In this document: positions 46,089 to 58,680 of the stretch, piece by piece
Numbering within the stretch: position 1 is the stretch's first letter
Layout of the letters: every line of letters begins with the position of its first letter
Assembly (NCBI GenBank): GCA_933207985.1
Contig: OW240921.1
Coordinates: forward strand, 95,827,192-95,891,191
Direction: 5' to 3'
Length of the DNA: 64,000 nucleotides
DNA from: Pelobates cultripes
Taxonomy: Eukaryota > Chordata > Amphibia > Anura > Pelobatidae
Translations under genes and position numbers: made by a program
The notes under the pieces: model-generated
Databases searched by the model: none
The model's input: only the letters and a program-made list of their open reading frames with translations
What the model was told of the DNA's origin: nothing

Positions 46089-48154
46089 TTTTTTTTTTTT
46101 AATTCTTTATTTTAGTTGTGCTTATGATTACAAGGAAATTGATCATGTCACAACAACAGTTTTACGCAATCACATCATGAGATGCATATGGACTGAATGA
46201 TGTACATTCGCATGAACGGCACATTTGTAATAGTTAAGATATATATGAGGTCTAAGCTAGGAAATCTTGTCTAAAATGGTGAATACCTGCATAGTAAACT
46301 TTGCATATAACAGGTTAGAGAGACTTGTCTAGCGTGGCGGCATGTCTTATTGGTGCATTGAGCTAAACTGTTGGGCTGATAAAAGGATAGATAAAAGTTA
46401 AAAAAAACAAAAAACATAATAAAAGCCTTATCTAGGGAGGCATAGGTTCACTATTGTGAACAGCAGGTAGGGATTGGGTTATATAGGTTAGGGCACTTTC
46501 TCCCCCTAGGGGGGAGCAGAGTGCTCCTGAAATATCGTCCACCACGAGGGGTGCCTAAGGCTGGGCGGATTTTGTCAGTGAGCTCGCCAGTCTCATGGCG
46601 TGTCTGCTTGTGGCTTACTTCTATAACAGGCTGGGGTTGTCTGTAGGTCAGGTTAACTGGTACCGATGCTATCTATTCCGTCACCTGTTAGTATGGTGGG
46701 TAGGAAGTGCTTGTGGGGCATGTGAGTGTATCGCCCCTTATCTGCCACGTGGGTTGTGTGGAGGGGACTCCATGTCCCCTGAGACAAGAGTGTTGTAGTG
46801 GGTTGGATTCTCTAGTGAACTTTGAAGGGGGGCAGGTGCCGCTCAGTTACCACCGAGCGGTAGGGAGTAGACACAGAGATATTGCCATCGCGGCCGGTGT
46901 GGCCTACGTAATGCTATGATTAGATACGGTTAAATCAACAGAAGAGAAAAAATATACAATTATAAACCTAAACTGGTATGTGTATTGGAAAGTGAGTCCC
47001 GAGTAGAGCCCTTATCCGGGTGTCTGTCCCGGCCTCCGCCTGTATCAGCAGCGGCTCTGGGCGTGAATGGCACCACCTTGGCAACGTCCCATGAGCTGTG
47101 TGGTCCGCTTCCTGTGCCCGTGGATGGGGCAAGGCTCAACCTTTGGTGGAATGCCTCAGGGTTGTCCGCTGAGGTGAGTGGGTAGGTGCGACCCTCTTTG
47201 TTGACTTGGAGAGTATGTGAGGGGCCCCATTTATAAGCGATACCCTCTGAACATAGGGTTTGGGTGACTTTTAGGAAGGACCTTCTCCACTGTAGTGTTG
47301 ATCTACATAAGTCCTGTAGGAATATGAGTTGCATTTCTTCAGAGCCATAAGGTGTTTTATTCTTCACTGCCACTGTCGCGGTTCAATACAAAGCACACAA
47401 GCACGTCGCGGGTAGCTCCAGCCGGAGCCCTGTTAGATTTTGCTAATCGAAAGCAGCCATCCAGTTGTATGCTTTTTGTGGAGTGTTGTGGCAGTAGTGA
47501 AGCGAAGAGGCGCCTGAGAAAGTGTGGCATCTCGTGGTCGTCGACCGTTTCGGATATACATCTTATTTTGAGGTTATTGTGTTTTCAGGTATCTTCCAGA
47601 GTGTCCACTTTGATTTGCAATGCTCTGTGGGCTGCCTGGAGGCTTTGAATTTGCTCCTTACTGCTTTCCTGTTGATGGACCACTGTGGAGAGGTGTTCTT
47701 CATTCGCCCTTACTCGGGTCGTGCCCACAGCAATGTCTTCCTGGATAATATCAAGGTCAGCATTAAAGAATGCACAAATGTTATTCATGAGGGCCTTTAT
47801 GTCCCCTTTTGTGGCTGGGGCTGATAGGTCCTCTGTCAGAGGTACGGGTATGTGACCCACTGTGTTTCTTCAGGGGCATCCATGATTTCCTCGGAGGAGG
47901 AGGTGTAGGGAGAGTCAGGAGGCGTCGCCATTTTAGGTTTAGGCTTTTGTTGCAGGAGGTCGCCAATGTTGCGGGTGCCTTCTCCGGTCAGGGTTTTTGG
48001 TTTTTTCGTTTTCTTTCCCATGTCGGGTAGCGATGTTGTGCTTGTTATCTACCGAAATCGGGTTGGCAAACGCCTTGCGGTTTATGTCAGCGGGATATAC
48101 AGCAGGAGCTCATCCGCCATGCGTCTTCTCCCTTCGGTGTCCAGGCCACACCCC
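46089..48154 (-). mobile_element. ORF1-only L1-like element with 15-bp target duplication
   Basis: It is flanked by AAAAGTGACAATTTC at 46074-46088 and 48155-48169 (perfect). The minus-strand start is GGGGTGTGGCCTGGACACC. The minus-strand end is AAAATAAAGAATT plus an A-run of about 12. Length is 2066 bases: a 5' UTR of about 130, ORF1, then roughly 900 bases of non-coding 3' sequence. No endonuclease or RT motif is seen. Since both ends are present, loss of ORF2 is internal, as in mammalian HAL1 (half-L1) elements. Confidence 0.85.
46990..48021 (-). pseudogene. L1-type ORF1 protein (decayed)
   Basis: It starts MGKKTKKPKTLTGEGTRN at 48021, a basic N-terminus. A coiled-coil segment follows (47585-47860: QSLQAAHRALQIKVDTLE). 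The RRM-like region is entered by NNLKIRCISE and continues with MPHFLRRLFASLLP and ATRDVLVCFVLNRD. The C-terminal domain reads MQLIFLQDLCRSTLQWRR then IAYKWG. This is the domain order of L1 ORF1p, an RNA-binding trimer that coats the element RNA. Frame changes between the N-terminal and coiled-coil parts (near 47840-47860) and near 47580, plus further stops, show it is inactive. Confidence 0.8.
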
Positions 48155-48478
48155 AAAAGTGACAATTTCAATTGAAATCTGCACTTTTTATAAAATTAAA
48201 AAGAGGACACACTATTCACAAAACATTTCAGCAAGCTAAAGTGCTTTATGGGCCCTGAGTGTCCCTTTAATAACAGCAAATATTAATTGATCAAGCATGC
48301 AAATAGTTGTTTTTAATTGCTGAATCTATATATGAGTGTTGGAAGATCCAAATCTTCATTGGATATAATATTAGAACATAGACCTAGGCAATTACCTAGT
48401 CCTAAGTTACAGTATATCCACTAGTAAGGATCATAAGGACACCAAGACCCCTGTTCAACATACTACCCTTATCCTTTA

Positions 48479-50162
48479 AAAAAAATAAAAAAATCTTTAT
48501 TTATATTCAGCACACAGGCATGAATATCAGACAAATATCAGACAAACAAACGGGCACAGTGTCTTGCAGAAACTAAATCTCTGAACTGAGGAATTTTTGT
48601 TTGTAGATAGAGGATCAAGTTCACTGCCACTAGACTGTAATGCGATGTGATGGCCTTAGGAAAGGTCAACTGTAGGCAAGCTTAATCTGAGCATTAAACG
48701 GTGAGCATGTTTCGAGGGTTCTCACTAAGACATTCAGGCCATCAATATAGAAATTTAAATAACAAAACTAGGACAAAAAAAAAGAAAAAGAAGTGGTCAA
48801 ACCGATTTTAGCAGTAATGCCTTCTAATGAGCTGGTTACATGTCATCTTGCATAAACACTGTGTGGTGGTAAGTATGGGCTTATAGGGCCGCAATCCTCA
48901 AGAATCTTAACACCTCTAGGTCTCGCTTTGACTCCTCGCTTATCTAACTTGGGAGTAGAGGCAGGGGGAGGAGAAAAAGCTACCAGGTAGCCAAGCTGCC
49001 TGTAGCGGGACATGCCAACATAACTTCAATAAGAAACATAAAATCAGCCAAAAAGAAAAGCAACGGAAACATCGTTTCTAAGTTAGATTCATAGGCTTAA
49101 AGTGCGGTACAGGGGATCAGTATGCCACAGCATAGGCATTTGCGGAGGCCCTCCATGGTGTAAAAAGGATGGCCGTCGCAGGGTTGTGCATCGCTGTTGT
49201 AGACCTTCGCGTCTTTGACCGTGAGTCCTGTGGTAGACCCAGGGTCTCCATCAGGGCTGCCACTCCCTGTAGATCATACACGGAGTGAATGGAATCTCCC
49301 TGTAGGACTTGAAGTGTCTGTGGCGAGCGCCAACTTTATCTAATTCCACGGTCTCGGACTAGAGCTGTAAATGGCTGTATGGTTCTCCACTATTAAGTAT
49401 TTCCCGAGAGACAGCACATAAAAGGTAAGTGCCATGGATTCAAATGTGTATGGAGAAGTCCACCTGAGAGCCGCCAGTATGGTTGTCTTGTTTTTACCAT
49501 TATGGAATCTCACCACGATATCTCAGAGGTTTTGAGACCCAGAATTATGTTCTTGGCTAGTTTAGGTGCCAGTAGTGCCTTCATCAGCTTTTGCATGAGG
49601 TGCGGGAGTTCCACTGAGGGGATCTCTTCCACTATCCCTCGGATCTTGATATTATTACGGTGTCTCGTATCTTCAAATCTTTGCTAATATAGTGCCTGCT
49701 GCATTTTATGGGTTTGAACTTCGAGTTCCAGCTTTGCTATTGTATAAGTGTGCCCTATTAATGAGGCTACCACTGCCATCAGTTGGTTTACAAGGCCTGT
49801 GAGGTTAGTGCGTAGCAGCTCCACATCCACCTGGATAGTATTTTGGAGATTGCCCAGCATTGCCTTTAACATCTCTGCTGTCACAGGCATGGTGTCTGCA
49901 CTCAGTGGGGCTGATGCCGGTAGTGAAGGAGGCAGTAAGGTATTGAATCCCCCTGTCAATGGATGGATCCTCTGAGGAGTTGGAAACGTCTGCGAGGTCG
50001 GCGGCCATCTTGGGCCCATATGCCCCGCTCGTCTGCCTGAGGAGATCTTGTCACCTTTTTTTCAGGTTCTGAATTTGCAGAAAATCACTTTTTAAGCTCG
50101 AATAGACATGGAACTCAGTGAATCTGCGTCCAATCAGGCAAGTTGCTAGGCTCCGTGCCCCC
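48479..50162 (-). mobile_element. Second ORF1-only L1-like element
   Basis: On the minus strand it starts near 50162 with GGGGGCACGGAGCCTAGCAA, the same kind of 5' end as the fragment at 53376, and ends near 48479 with AATAAAG and a T/A-rich tail. Flanks CCTTATCCTTTAAA and CCTCATCATTTTAAA may be a decayed target duplication. ORF1 is followed directly by about 750 bases without RT motifs. The 3' sequence is unlike that of the first copy, so this is a different subfamily. Confidence 0.7.
49090..50019 (-). pseudogene. L1-type ORF1 protein (decayed), second copy
   Basis: It starts MGPRWPPTSQTFPTPQ at 50019. A heptad-rich segment follows: AEMLKAMLGNLQNTIQVDVE, then HTYTIAKLELEVQT. The frame continues after a stop near 49684 with DTRHRNNIKIRGIVEE, LPHLMQKLMKALLAP, ILAALRWTSPYTFESMALT-like text and YRWRSPQTLQVLQGD. 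These are the coiled coil, RRM-like and C-terminal domain markers of L1 ORF1p. Several stops are present. Confidence 0.7.
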
Positions 50163-51246
50163 CTCATCATTTTAAAGGTCGAGGGGGTGTGGGTGATAAA
50201 ACCAAGTATAACATTAAATGCAAGCGATGGACATTACTGATTCAACAAGATATAGTTACTTGTAGTAAGTCCCATTTTAATCTCCATCGGTGAATTCGAG
50301 ACATCAGTACACCTTAGTCACATTTCAATTTTTATTTCAATTTTTTTCCATTAGTTTGAAAAAAAAACAAGTTCTCTGTACACCTACACTAATAAATGCA
50401 ATGAATACATTAAGGGATCTGTGTCATATCACAAACACCTTTAATAAATAACAAATAAGGCAATCTATACTATAATCTATTGAGGTAACGAACAAATGAA
50501 TACATTTGTGTATAGGTATCTAATCTGGTAAACGTATTCAAAAGGAAGGCACAAAAGAATTGAGTACATGTAGCATGTATATTTGACTTGTGCATGTGAC
50601 TTGCTGTTTCGATGAAGTTATACTTTTAAAAGATTTAGATAATTCATATTTAAACATTTTCACCTGCATCGATTTAGTTTTTTTGTCCTAATCATCAAAC
50701 CATATATTTTTAATTTTACATATACAACATTAGATACTTTCAGAGAAAATCAGAGAGAAGAGAGTTTTATGCATGACTGATTGGCTTCTAATCAGTTTTA
50801 CAAATGTGCAGTAATTAAATCAAACAGATCACGCAACTCCTTATGGGTTTATGAGAGCTGGGCAAAACTTTTTATACCAAAAAGTTGTTGAGTGGTTAAT
50901 AATTTGAAATATCTTTGGTTCCATGTTCTCAGGACCAATAACGGCACTCATATATTTTTTTTTCACCAATCTTCCCATTATGGCCATGACCTAATAATTT
51001 AAAACATATTTTATTATTTTGATATATTTCTGGCTAAGACTTTGCAATTGAATTTTACTCCAGCCATAATGTTGGGAAGCTGGCATCTATCGTTCCTAGA
51101 TCCTTTCCTGCATCCCCTGACTTTCTAATGTAACCAATGAAATCCACGTTATTGTAAAAATGTATAAAATTTTACAGGGATTAAAAAAAAATGTAAGGAG
51201 GCAAGAAGGATGCACTTCATTTTTATTATTATATTCTAGGTCAAGG
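50163..51246. other. Unassigned AT-rich sequence
   Basis: Nothing recognised beyond A/T runs. Confidence 0.3.
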
Positions 51247-51740
51247 GTAGGCAACCTTTCAACCCACTTAAGACCATTAGGCTGGCGGCTGTAATTTTTT
51301 AAATCAGCAGAATTGCAGAATTCTGGATGTATTATATATGATAGCGGTGGCAGATTTGTGAGTTTTTATGTGTGTATGTGTGGGTCATGAATGGTGTTGT
51401 GTAAATGTATGGACAGTATGTATTGTGTGTGTTATGTATGTGTGGGATGTCTGTGGCGTTATGCAAGCGAATATGGTGGTATTGTGTGTGTGTGTGTGTG
51501 TGTAAAGGGGCTTGCAGAAATGTGTGTGTTTGTGAGGTTGTGTGTGTTGGCTGTTTTTTGCACTGCATGTTATTATGGGCTCCCTGTTGTGTTATGTGTG
51601 TGTGTTGTTTGTGGTATTTATGTATGTAGGGCTGTCTGTGGTGGAATATATGGGGATTGTTTGTGGTATTGTGTGTATGTGGGCTTCCTGTTGATGTGTG
51701 GACTGCCAATGCTATGAATGTGTGTTTGTTGTCTGATGTT
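51247..51740. repeat. hAT-like left terminus followed by a GT-rich tract
   Basis: CAAGGGTAGGCAACCTTTCA at 51247 is a typical hAT (Charlie-like) terminus. It is followed from 51361 by GT-rich sequence with (GT)9 near 51485-51502. A matching right terminus was not located. Confidence 0.45.
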
Positions 51741-52965
51741 AAAAGAGGGGGCGTGCTTTTTCATGGTGGTCCAGTGTGTAGATCTTGTGGTCTGTACCCT
51801 CCATGGATGCAGACCTCTTGTGCCTCTGTATCCATTATGGTGCTTTTCTGATGAGACAGCCTGCAGCAATGCTTTTAATCTCATAGAAACTCTGATTGCT
51901 GCCGGGCTTTGGGCTGGTTCTATAGATTCTCTGATCTCCCCATTTGGCTCCAGTAGCCTTGTGTGTCATGAAAAGGCACATACATTTCCAATTTAAACAT
52001 GTAAATACACACACATTTGTACAGGCAATCCTGCTTTCCCATGTGGACCTGTTGGATACTATGACTAGATATAAGGCCTCTTGATTCTCAGTACAGATTA
52101 GAAGACCAGTGCTTTATCAATTAGGTCAGGAATAATTTTATCAATGGCAACAATATATTGGAAATTACAGTCCACAGCATTTTGAAGGTAGGTACAATGT
52201 GACAGAACCTCCCCAACCCAAAGTCCTCCTATCCCCAAACACTTCTTCCTCTGAATCATATTAACACTACAGCATCTCCACTAACCTTGGACTTAGTGGC
52301 ATTTGTGACGATTCTGTGCTTAATAGATGCAATACATTTTTAATGCACATTTAAAGATGAGGTTTTAAATGTATTAAAGTAGTTTGTGTCCTGTGTAGGA
52401 AAAGAGTTGTCTGCTGGAACTTGGACTTGGTAAGAAGCTGTGGATGTCAGTACATCCCGTTGTAGTAGAATGAATGATTGGGCAGCAGGACATGTCAACC
52501 AGTAGGTCACTGACGGGGAAGAATGTGTATAGGAATAAGGCCACCAAATGAGAATAGGGCTCAATGAGAGGTCAGGTTCTGATTCACAGGAATTTTAAAG
52601 GGTGTCTTAGAACTTACCATATCTTAGGCCACTTCCTAATGTAATTGCTTGCCCCACTAGCAAGTTTGCCTTAATGGAGGGGTGGGAAATTATGGATGGT
52701 TGGCCCATGCGAGCAGCAATTCCAGGCACAGGAGAAAATGTAAGCTATTAAATAAGCCACCTGCACAGTCTCTGAGGTGAAATATCATTGTAGTATGCAT
52801 TATGGGTTCAAGGGATGGAATATAAAATTATACTGCTTATGATATTATGGGGTAAAATTACATGAACTCATAAAACCATCTCAGATTATGTAATTGCTTC
52901 CTCTCGGAAAACATTTAGGTGTGATACCAAGATAACCCTCTAAGGATGTTTGGTGCAAATATACA
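51741..52965. other. Unassigned sequence
   Basis: No gene or element that I can support. Confidence 0.3.
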
Positions 52966-53114
52966 AAACTTAGGTGTGATGGATTTCAGCAACTTTCAGC
53001 ACTCCATGTTTTGTTGACTACCTCTCCCATAATGCAGCCATAATGCAGGCAAAGCATCAGGGGAGATGTGGAGTGCAACAACATCTGGCGAGTCAACAAT
53101 TACTTACCTCTGAT
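52966..53114. mobile_element. Short palindromic hAT-like MITE
   Basis: The left half has GCACTCCATGTTTTGTTGAC then TACCTCTCCCATAATGC. The right half is its approximate complement (GCATCAGGGGAGATGTGGAG, AACATCTGGCGAGTCAAC, ending TACCTCTG). The complement of the right end, CAGAGGTAAGTAATTGTTGA, resembles Charlie-type termini. The left terminus is blurred. Confidence 0.45.
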
Positions 53115-53375
53115 TTAGATGAATGATGTACTGATTGCTGCATGTAATCATACGATACAGTGTATATAAATTAAATGACAAATGGAAATCGTGGTGGGTG
53201 TTTCTCTCAATGTATGTCGCATGTCCTGTATCATCAAGCATTCATGGAATTTTATTCCTGTGACCTCTTGTAATTTGTATTTTAATAATCTAAAGGCATA
53301 TGTATATCTGCTCACAACGTCAAATAAAAGTTTCAACATTTACACAAGTAAAATAATAATTTATGGGGGGCCGAG

Positions 53376-53560
53376 CTAGCAACGGACCCAGCCAGATGCT
53401 TATCTTTTGAGCTCCGGTGTAAAAAGCTAAAAGTTACCTACCGGCAGTTACATAGTTGTTTCCCCCCCCCCTTTTTCTCCGTTGCTGTGCTCCTATTTTT
53501 TATCTGATATTCTCTCTCACCCTCTGCGACTCTGCTTTTTCACTCAATGGGGTGCTGGCC
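53376..53560 (+). mobile_element. L1-like 5' end fragment
   Basis: GGGGGGCCGAGCTAGCAACG matches the 5' start of the L1 at 48.5-50.2 kb (GGGGGCACGGAGCCTAGCAA). It is cut short before any ORF1 start, next to sequence that resembles another MITE (GCCAATCAAAATGCTTTCCC near 53672). Confidence 0.5.
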
Positions 53561-55154
53561 CCCACCATTCCTCCATAAATGTAGTAAAATCTTACTTGTA
53601 TTCAAGTTTGCAGCTGCTGCCTCTGCCCCTGATCTGCCTGCTTGGCTGACATCATCAGAAGTGATTCTCGAGCCAATCAAAATGCTTTCCCATAGGATTG
53701 GTTGAGACTGTCAAGGAATCATAGACTGCCTGATTGGTGTGAACATTACCAGATTTTGTAATTTAAGTAATATTCTATAAGTATGATCAATTGCAGTATA
53801 TGAAGAGTTAGTTAACAAAAAAGAACCCCCCCCCAGCGTGAACCAGCGTGAACCAGCAAATAGTTTAAAAAAAGGTTAATTCTGTGGTGGGAACTAAGTA
53901 CCCCCTGCTATTGTACAGGCCCCATCCCATGCTAATTTTAAACATTCAGTAGATATTCCCCCACCAGCTACATGGCAGACAGTGGCATAGCGAGGTTTTA
54001 AAACTCCCTTATAGTAATATAAGGGTTTTATTGACCCACATAGGGTTTTTAGTTATTTAATTTATTTTATTTTATTAACTATTTATTTGGCAGCTGGCTA
54101 GCAAACATTGTGGTTGCGTCATTTCTAATAAATTGCCCACCCTAAGCATTATGGGTTAGTTGAAGAATACCTAGGATTCATTTCGTATGCATTGTGTAAC
54201 AAAATAACACGCACTGGTTGCCATTAGGCAGTCCTCAAAGGACCCACTGTCTCAACATACAAAGTAAAAAAAACAAATGACAAACATTCCAGGTACCATG
54301 GAAATATTGTGAATACGCAACATGCACTCGATAAGTAAACAGACACAGACACTGTATAGATGGAAAATAAAAACAGATAAAACTAAAACATAACTAGATT
54401 TTAGCCATTTATAATTTCTTTTATCGAAGCAAAAGTGTTTTGGACAAAGCATAATATATAATATAAATTAATTACAGGTCAGCTGTTTTTGAATGTTTTT
54501 CGCCAATTGCGATCCTCGTTTTAAAGTACAGGCTGCGTTATGACAGGAAACGACTGTATATTCTGTTATCAGGACTATAACTCCCATTACTGTCAGACCT
54601 CCACTGGTTTGTCTGGTTTGTCTGGTTTGGTCCTAAATATAATAATGGCATTAAAGGAACACGCCTAGCACACTGTGGTGGTAATTTGTCAAACCGATTT
54701 AGAACTGTTTGATGAGTTACTCGGGTTCATTCGCTGCCACTGCCTTTCTTCTGAATTCTCCTTTCAGGAGCTAATTCTGCTGTGTGCGTCAGATTCAGCC
54801 AGCAAACGCAGTCCTGTATCAGATCTGCTTGGCTCAGTGAAGACACCAGGGCACTCTAGACATTATCACAGACTGTAATGATTATGGTGCATGGATTGTT
54901 CTATTAACAATTCTAAATGATACTTGCTTTTACTCATTGTGAACTCTAAGCACTTTTTAAGTGGTCTTATTCAAAATTGTATAGAGCAATCCTGGACATC
55001 CTATTTGATTAATGCAACAGTGACTTGGGAATAAATTAATTATACCACAAATCCCTGCTGTATAGGGCTTTATAAGTTAAGATCACACCCCACAGACCAG
55101 AATTAGAGACTTACTGGTGAGAGAGTGTATTGTCCGCAGCTGCGGCCAATGTTT
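53561..55154. other. Mostly unassigned sequence
   Basis: TTAAAGGAACACGCCTAGCA at 54652 looks like an isolated T2-type terminus. No gene recognised. Confidence 0.3.
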
Positions 55155-55400
55155 TTAAAGGGTTTCTCCAACCACCATCACCGCTTCAGTGATTTGAAGT
55201 GGTCATGGTGCCTGGAGGCTGTACGTGTAGCGTTTCACTATGAAATGTTTCAGAGTTTAATCCACGGCAGAACAAGAGTTCTTAGCTAGAAAATGTAAAT
55301 TTTATGCATATTTCAATGCTCAAAGAGTCATTCGTCGGCTGAGAGCGATCGGCCGACGAGAAGCCGTGTATTGTCACAGCCAGTAGGACAGGAGACCTGG
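55155..55400 (+). mobile_element. T2-like MITE fragment
   Basis: TTAAAGGGTTTCTCCAACCACC with the inverted AGTGGTCATGGTGCCTGGAG following, then decayed interior. The right end is absent. Confidence 0.5.
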
Positions 55401-55479
55401 TTTAAATATATTTTTTATGCAATATCTATATCTAAGTATTAAAAAATAAAAATAAGAGGCACTTTTAAAACAAAATTTC

Positions 55480-57380
55480 CAGGGCCGTCTTTAAGGAGGG
55501 GCAAAAGGGGCAGCTGCCCCGGGCCCAGTTACTCCTAAGGGGCCCTAAGGCAGCTGCCCCATGGGCCCCCTGCGGCACCTGAGGTAATCAGGGGCCACAG
55601 CCCTTTAATACTGCTCTGGACCGGCCCGGGCCCCTGTTATATGGGGGGTGGCTGACTACATACTCACAGCTAGCCCCCTCACATACTGCCCTGTGAGTCT
55701 CTTTGTTTCCTGGGCATGCTGGGAGGAAGTGAGGTCAGATTGCTTCCTCCCAGTAAGAACTGATCACTTCCTCCTCAGTGCCGCTGGGGAGGAGGCACAC
55801 ACCACATGGAGGAGGATGCAAGCATTGTGGGGGAGAGGGACTGAGAAAGCTGATGGCAGATTCCCATCAGCCTGGGCCAGCAAGCTCTCACTGGACACCA
55901 GGGAAGCCACCTTTCTGTACCCAAAAGGTGAGGAGACAGGAGGGTGGCTAAATATGTTTTGTTTTTTGTTTTGCTAATTTCTGATATCACTTTTATTTAA
56001 GTGTGTTGGTGTTTGTAATGTAACACACAGGGAATAAGTACATGTTAAAAATCCTAGAAGAACCTGACAGTTCCCTATTAAATATAAATTTTAAAAGTAT
56101 TTATTTTAACATATTGCATCAAGTGTTATCAAAGGCTGTACACCATTTTCAAATGTCACTTGTGCCAAATTCTGGACCAGGGTATGTAAGAACAGAGTTG
56201 AGACATTATATTGGCCAAGGTTGCTGGGAGTTGCTGTCCAAGAGCTGCTAGAAAGCAGAGATTAAAATATGTAAATGTACACATATATATGCGTGTATCT
56301 GGCTGTGTTTATGACCTTGTGTGTATCTGGCTGTGTTTGTCTGTGTGTCAGTGTTTCTGTGTTTATGTATACCTCATACACCTGTATGTGCACCTGTGTG
56401 TGTGTGTGTTTCGGTGTGTGTGTAAGTGTGCATCTGAGTGTGTGGTAATGCATACATCCCAGCATTTTAATGCCAACACAAATACACTCCTACATTCCAT
56501 CTCTAGCACTGTACACATATACACCCCTGCATTTATACCTTTATGCATGTATGTATCAGAGTGTGTGTGTATATACCTGTGTCAGTGTGTGTGTGTATGT
56601 GCCAGTGTGTGTATCAAAGTGCTTGTATCTGTGTGTGTGTATGTGTATGTGCCAGTATGTGTCAAGGTGTGAGCATGTGTCAGTGTGAGCATGTGTGTAT
56701 CTGCGTGTTAATGTGTATGTGTATATGTGTTATAGAAATCACACAACATGCAAACAGAACCCTGCAAACACAAACATTACAAACACACCAGTTTGCTGAA
56801 ACACTTATACTACACACAAATGTACACATGTATTTAAAAGACAACACTACATCCAAACACCCCCCTGCATCCAAATATAAACATTACATGCAAACACATT
56901 CCTGTATTAAAACGCTAAAATTATATACAAACACCAACTCTACACACAAAAGTACACCTGCATTTAAAAGCCAACACTACAAACAATCACACATCCCTGC
57001 ATTAAAATGCAAACACTACACACAAGTACACCACTGCATTCCAATGGTAACAGTACATACAAATACACTCCTACATGCACACATACACTCTATACAATAA
57101 CATGCTGACATTCATTTGCACTAACACTGCTCAAAAATACAACCCTGCAAGGATGGTAGATCCCCAGCTGGCATAGCATTGCAGGAGTTGTATGACAGAT
57201 GGGGATCTATCTTTTCTTTACTCTTGTGCTACAGGGCAGGCCTGAATTTTTTTTTTTGTTGCACCAAGGCACTCTCTACATTAGTTTCGCCTCTAGGTTG
57301 GGGTGGAGGGAGTGATTGCATGCCCAGGGGGCCCAAACAGATGCTTGCCCAGGGTCCAATCAATATTAAAGACGGCCCTG
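55480..57380. mobile_element. Non-autonomous hAT element, 1.9 kb, perfect 8-bp duplication
   Basis: The terminal inverted repeats are CAGGGCCGTCTTTAA (55480) and TTAAAGACGGCCCTG (to 57380). They are flanked by AAAATTTC at 55472-55479 and 57381-57388. The CAGGG end and 8-bp duplication are diagnostic of hAT. The interior is GC-rich at the left, then GT-rich (56280-56725), then CA-rich (56735-57110). No transposase frame is visible, so it depends on an enzyme supplied elsewhere. Confidence 0.92.
56280..57110. repeat. GT-rich block followed by CA-rich block
   Basis: The left part is GTGTGTATGTGCCAG-type and the right part ACACTACACACAAGTACACC-type, i.e. the two halves run in opposite strand sense around about 56730. 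All frames through it are low-complexity. Confidence 0.9.
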
Positions 57381-57388
57381 AAAATTTC

Positions 57389-58465
57389 CCTTTAAGGCTC
57401 TCCAGCAGAGGTGGTAAATAGGATGTCTCTTGAATGATTTGGAAGCTGAAAGCCAAACATTCTACCTATGGAAAATGTTCTGTGCACTTTGTGAGCTTAG
57501 ACAGTATTGCTTGGTGATTTGAGCAAAACATTATGAATCATCATATGATTGGTTTACATTTTATCTCTTCCTGCTGTCCACTGACAGATCCTGGACAACG
57601 TTATCAGTTTGCGCTTCATCTACTGAAGTTTGATTATCAGATCTTAAAAGCGTGTTACTGTAACGATCAATATGCACTTCCCTTATGTGAGCACTATGGA
57701 AATAATAATATATTTTACAGTGATATTGAATAACCCAGCACTTGCTATATGGAAAACGTGAACCAAATTCCCTGGTTGTAGCAGAATTTACTGCACCATA
57801 ATAAGGCATTAAAGAAATTAAGAAGTATGTAAAAAACGAGAGACCATCGTGGGATGAATTATTAACCCGTCGCATGCCAAAGAGATATAATACACAACGC
57901 ACCAAACCAAAAGTGAAAGTAACTTTTTCATAAAGAGACTTTGTTGCTTAAAATCGAAATCCCGTAAAACCAGTTGTAAACAAGATTCCAAACGTATCAG
58001 TGTGTTTTAATCTAACCAAGATATAGTATATCGAATGCCAATAATGACTATATAAAACCTGCTGTCTAGAGTGATGGCAACCATCTCTAGTTATTTTGAT
58101 TGTAGTTTTAAAAACAGACACATTTCCTGGATTAGAAAAAATCTAAAAATCAACCCAAGGCAAACCAAGATAAAAAAAGAATGTTGGTCAGACCACCTGA
58201 TGGCGGAAGTCAATTAGAACCCAGAATTTGCACAGATGACAAGAGTGTCTCACAGCGTTTCACTGAGCAGGGGAAAGGCTGGGTTTAGATGCTGATAGCG
58301 AATGCAGCCATTACGCATGGCACTGCACCACCAGGCTAAGGTCAGAGAAGGACCTTCTGGCTGCAGAGGAGGCAGCGGGGAGCTGGCGGATCTCAGAAAA
58401 GTTGTCGAACCATTCTTATATGGTTTGACTACTTACTGTGGCAGGACTCCTGGACAGTCCTGGCG
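57389..58465. other. Unassigned sequence
   Basis: A 114-codon minus-strand frame (57561-57905) shows no recognisable domain. Nothing else noted. Confidence 0.3.
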
Positions 58466-58680
58466 CCATAACCACGACAGCAGGCTGTCGTGGTTATGGT
58501 ACTTGGAGTTTTCCTTTAAAGTAGACTTAGAGGACCAATAAAGTCACCCGGACCACTTCATATAAGTGCTTTGCAGTGATCCTGTCATTTTTACCCAGCA
58601 ATGAAAAACATTGCAGTTTTGTAGAAACTGCTAGCCTCACACTGCAGGGTTAAATATACCTCTAGCGGCTGTCTTTCTAA
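58466..58680. mobile_element. Two T2-like MITE fragments
   Basis: CATAACCACGACAGCAGGCT then GTCGTGGTTATGGTACTTGG and CCTTTAA at 58466-58519 form a MITE 3' end. TTAGAGGACCAATAAAGTCACC at 58527 begins another copy carrying the GCAGTTTTGTAGAAACTGCT block. Confidence 0.5.

Larger units (their letters stand above)
45762..48270 (+). mobile_element. T2-like MITE family B interrupted by an L1
   Basis: TTAAAGGATTTTAAAAA at 45762 and GAGTGTCCCTTTAA ending 48270 bracket internal blocks that match 18682-19161. The host element is broken at 46088 and resumes at 48170. Confidence 0.8.

Noticed and set aside
51332..51996. 125-codon His/Thr-rich and 108-codon Cys/Val-rich frames
   Set aside because: Low-complexity frames through a GT-rich tract.
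56211..57100. 153- and 185-codon frames
   Set aside because: They run through the GT/CA-rich core of the hAT element and have no domain structure.
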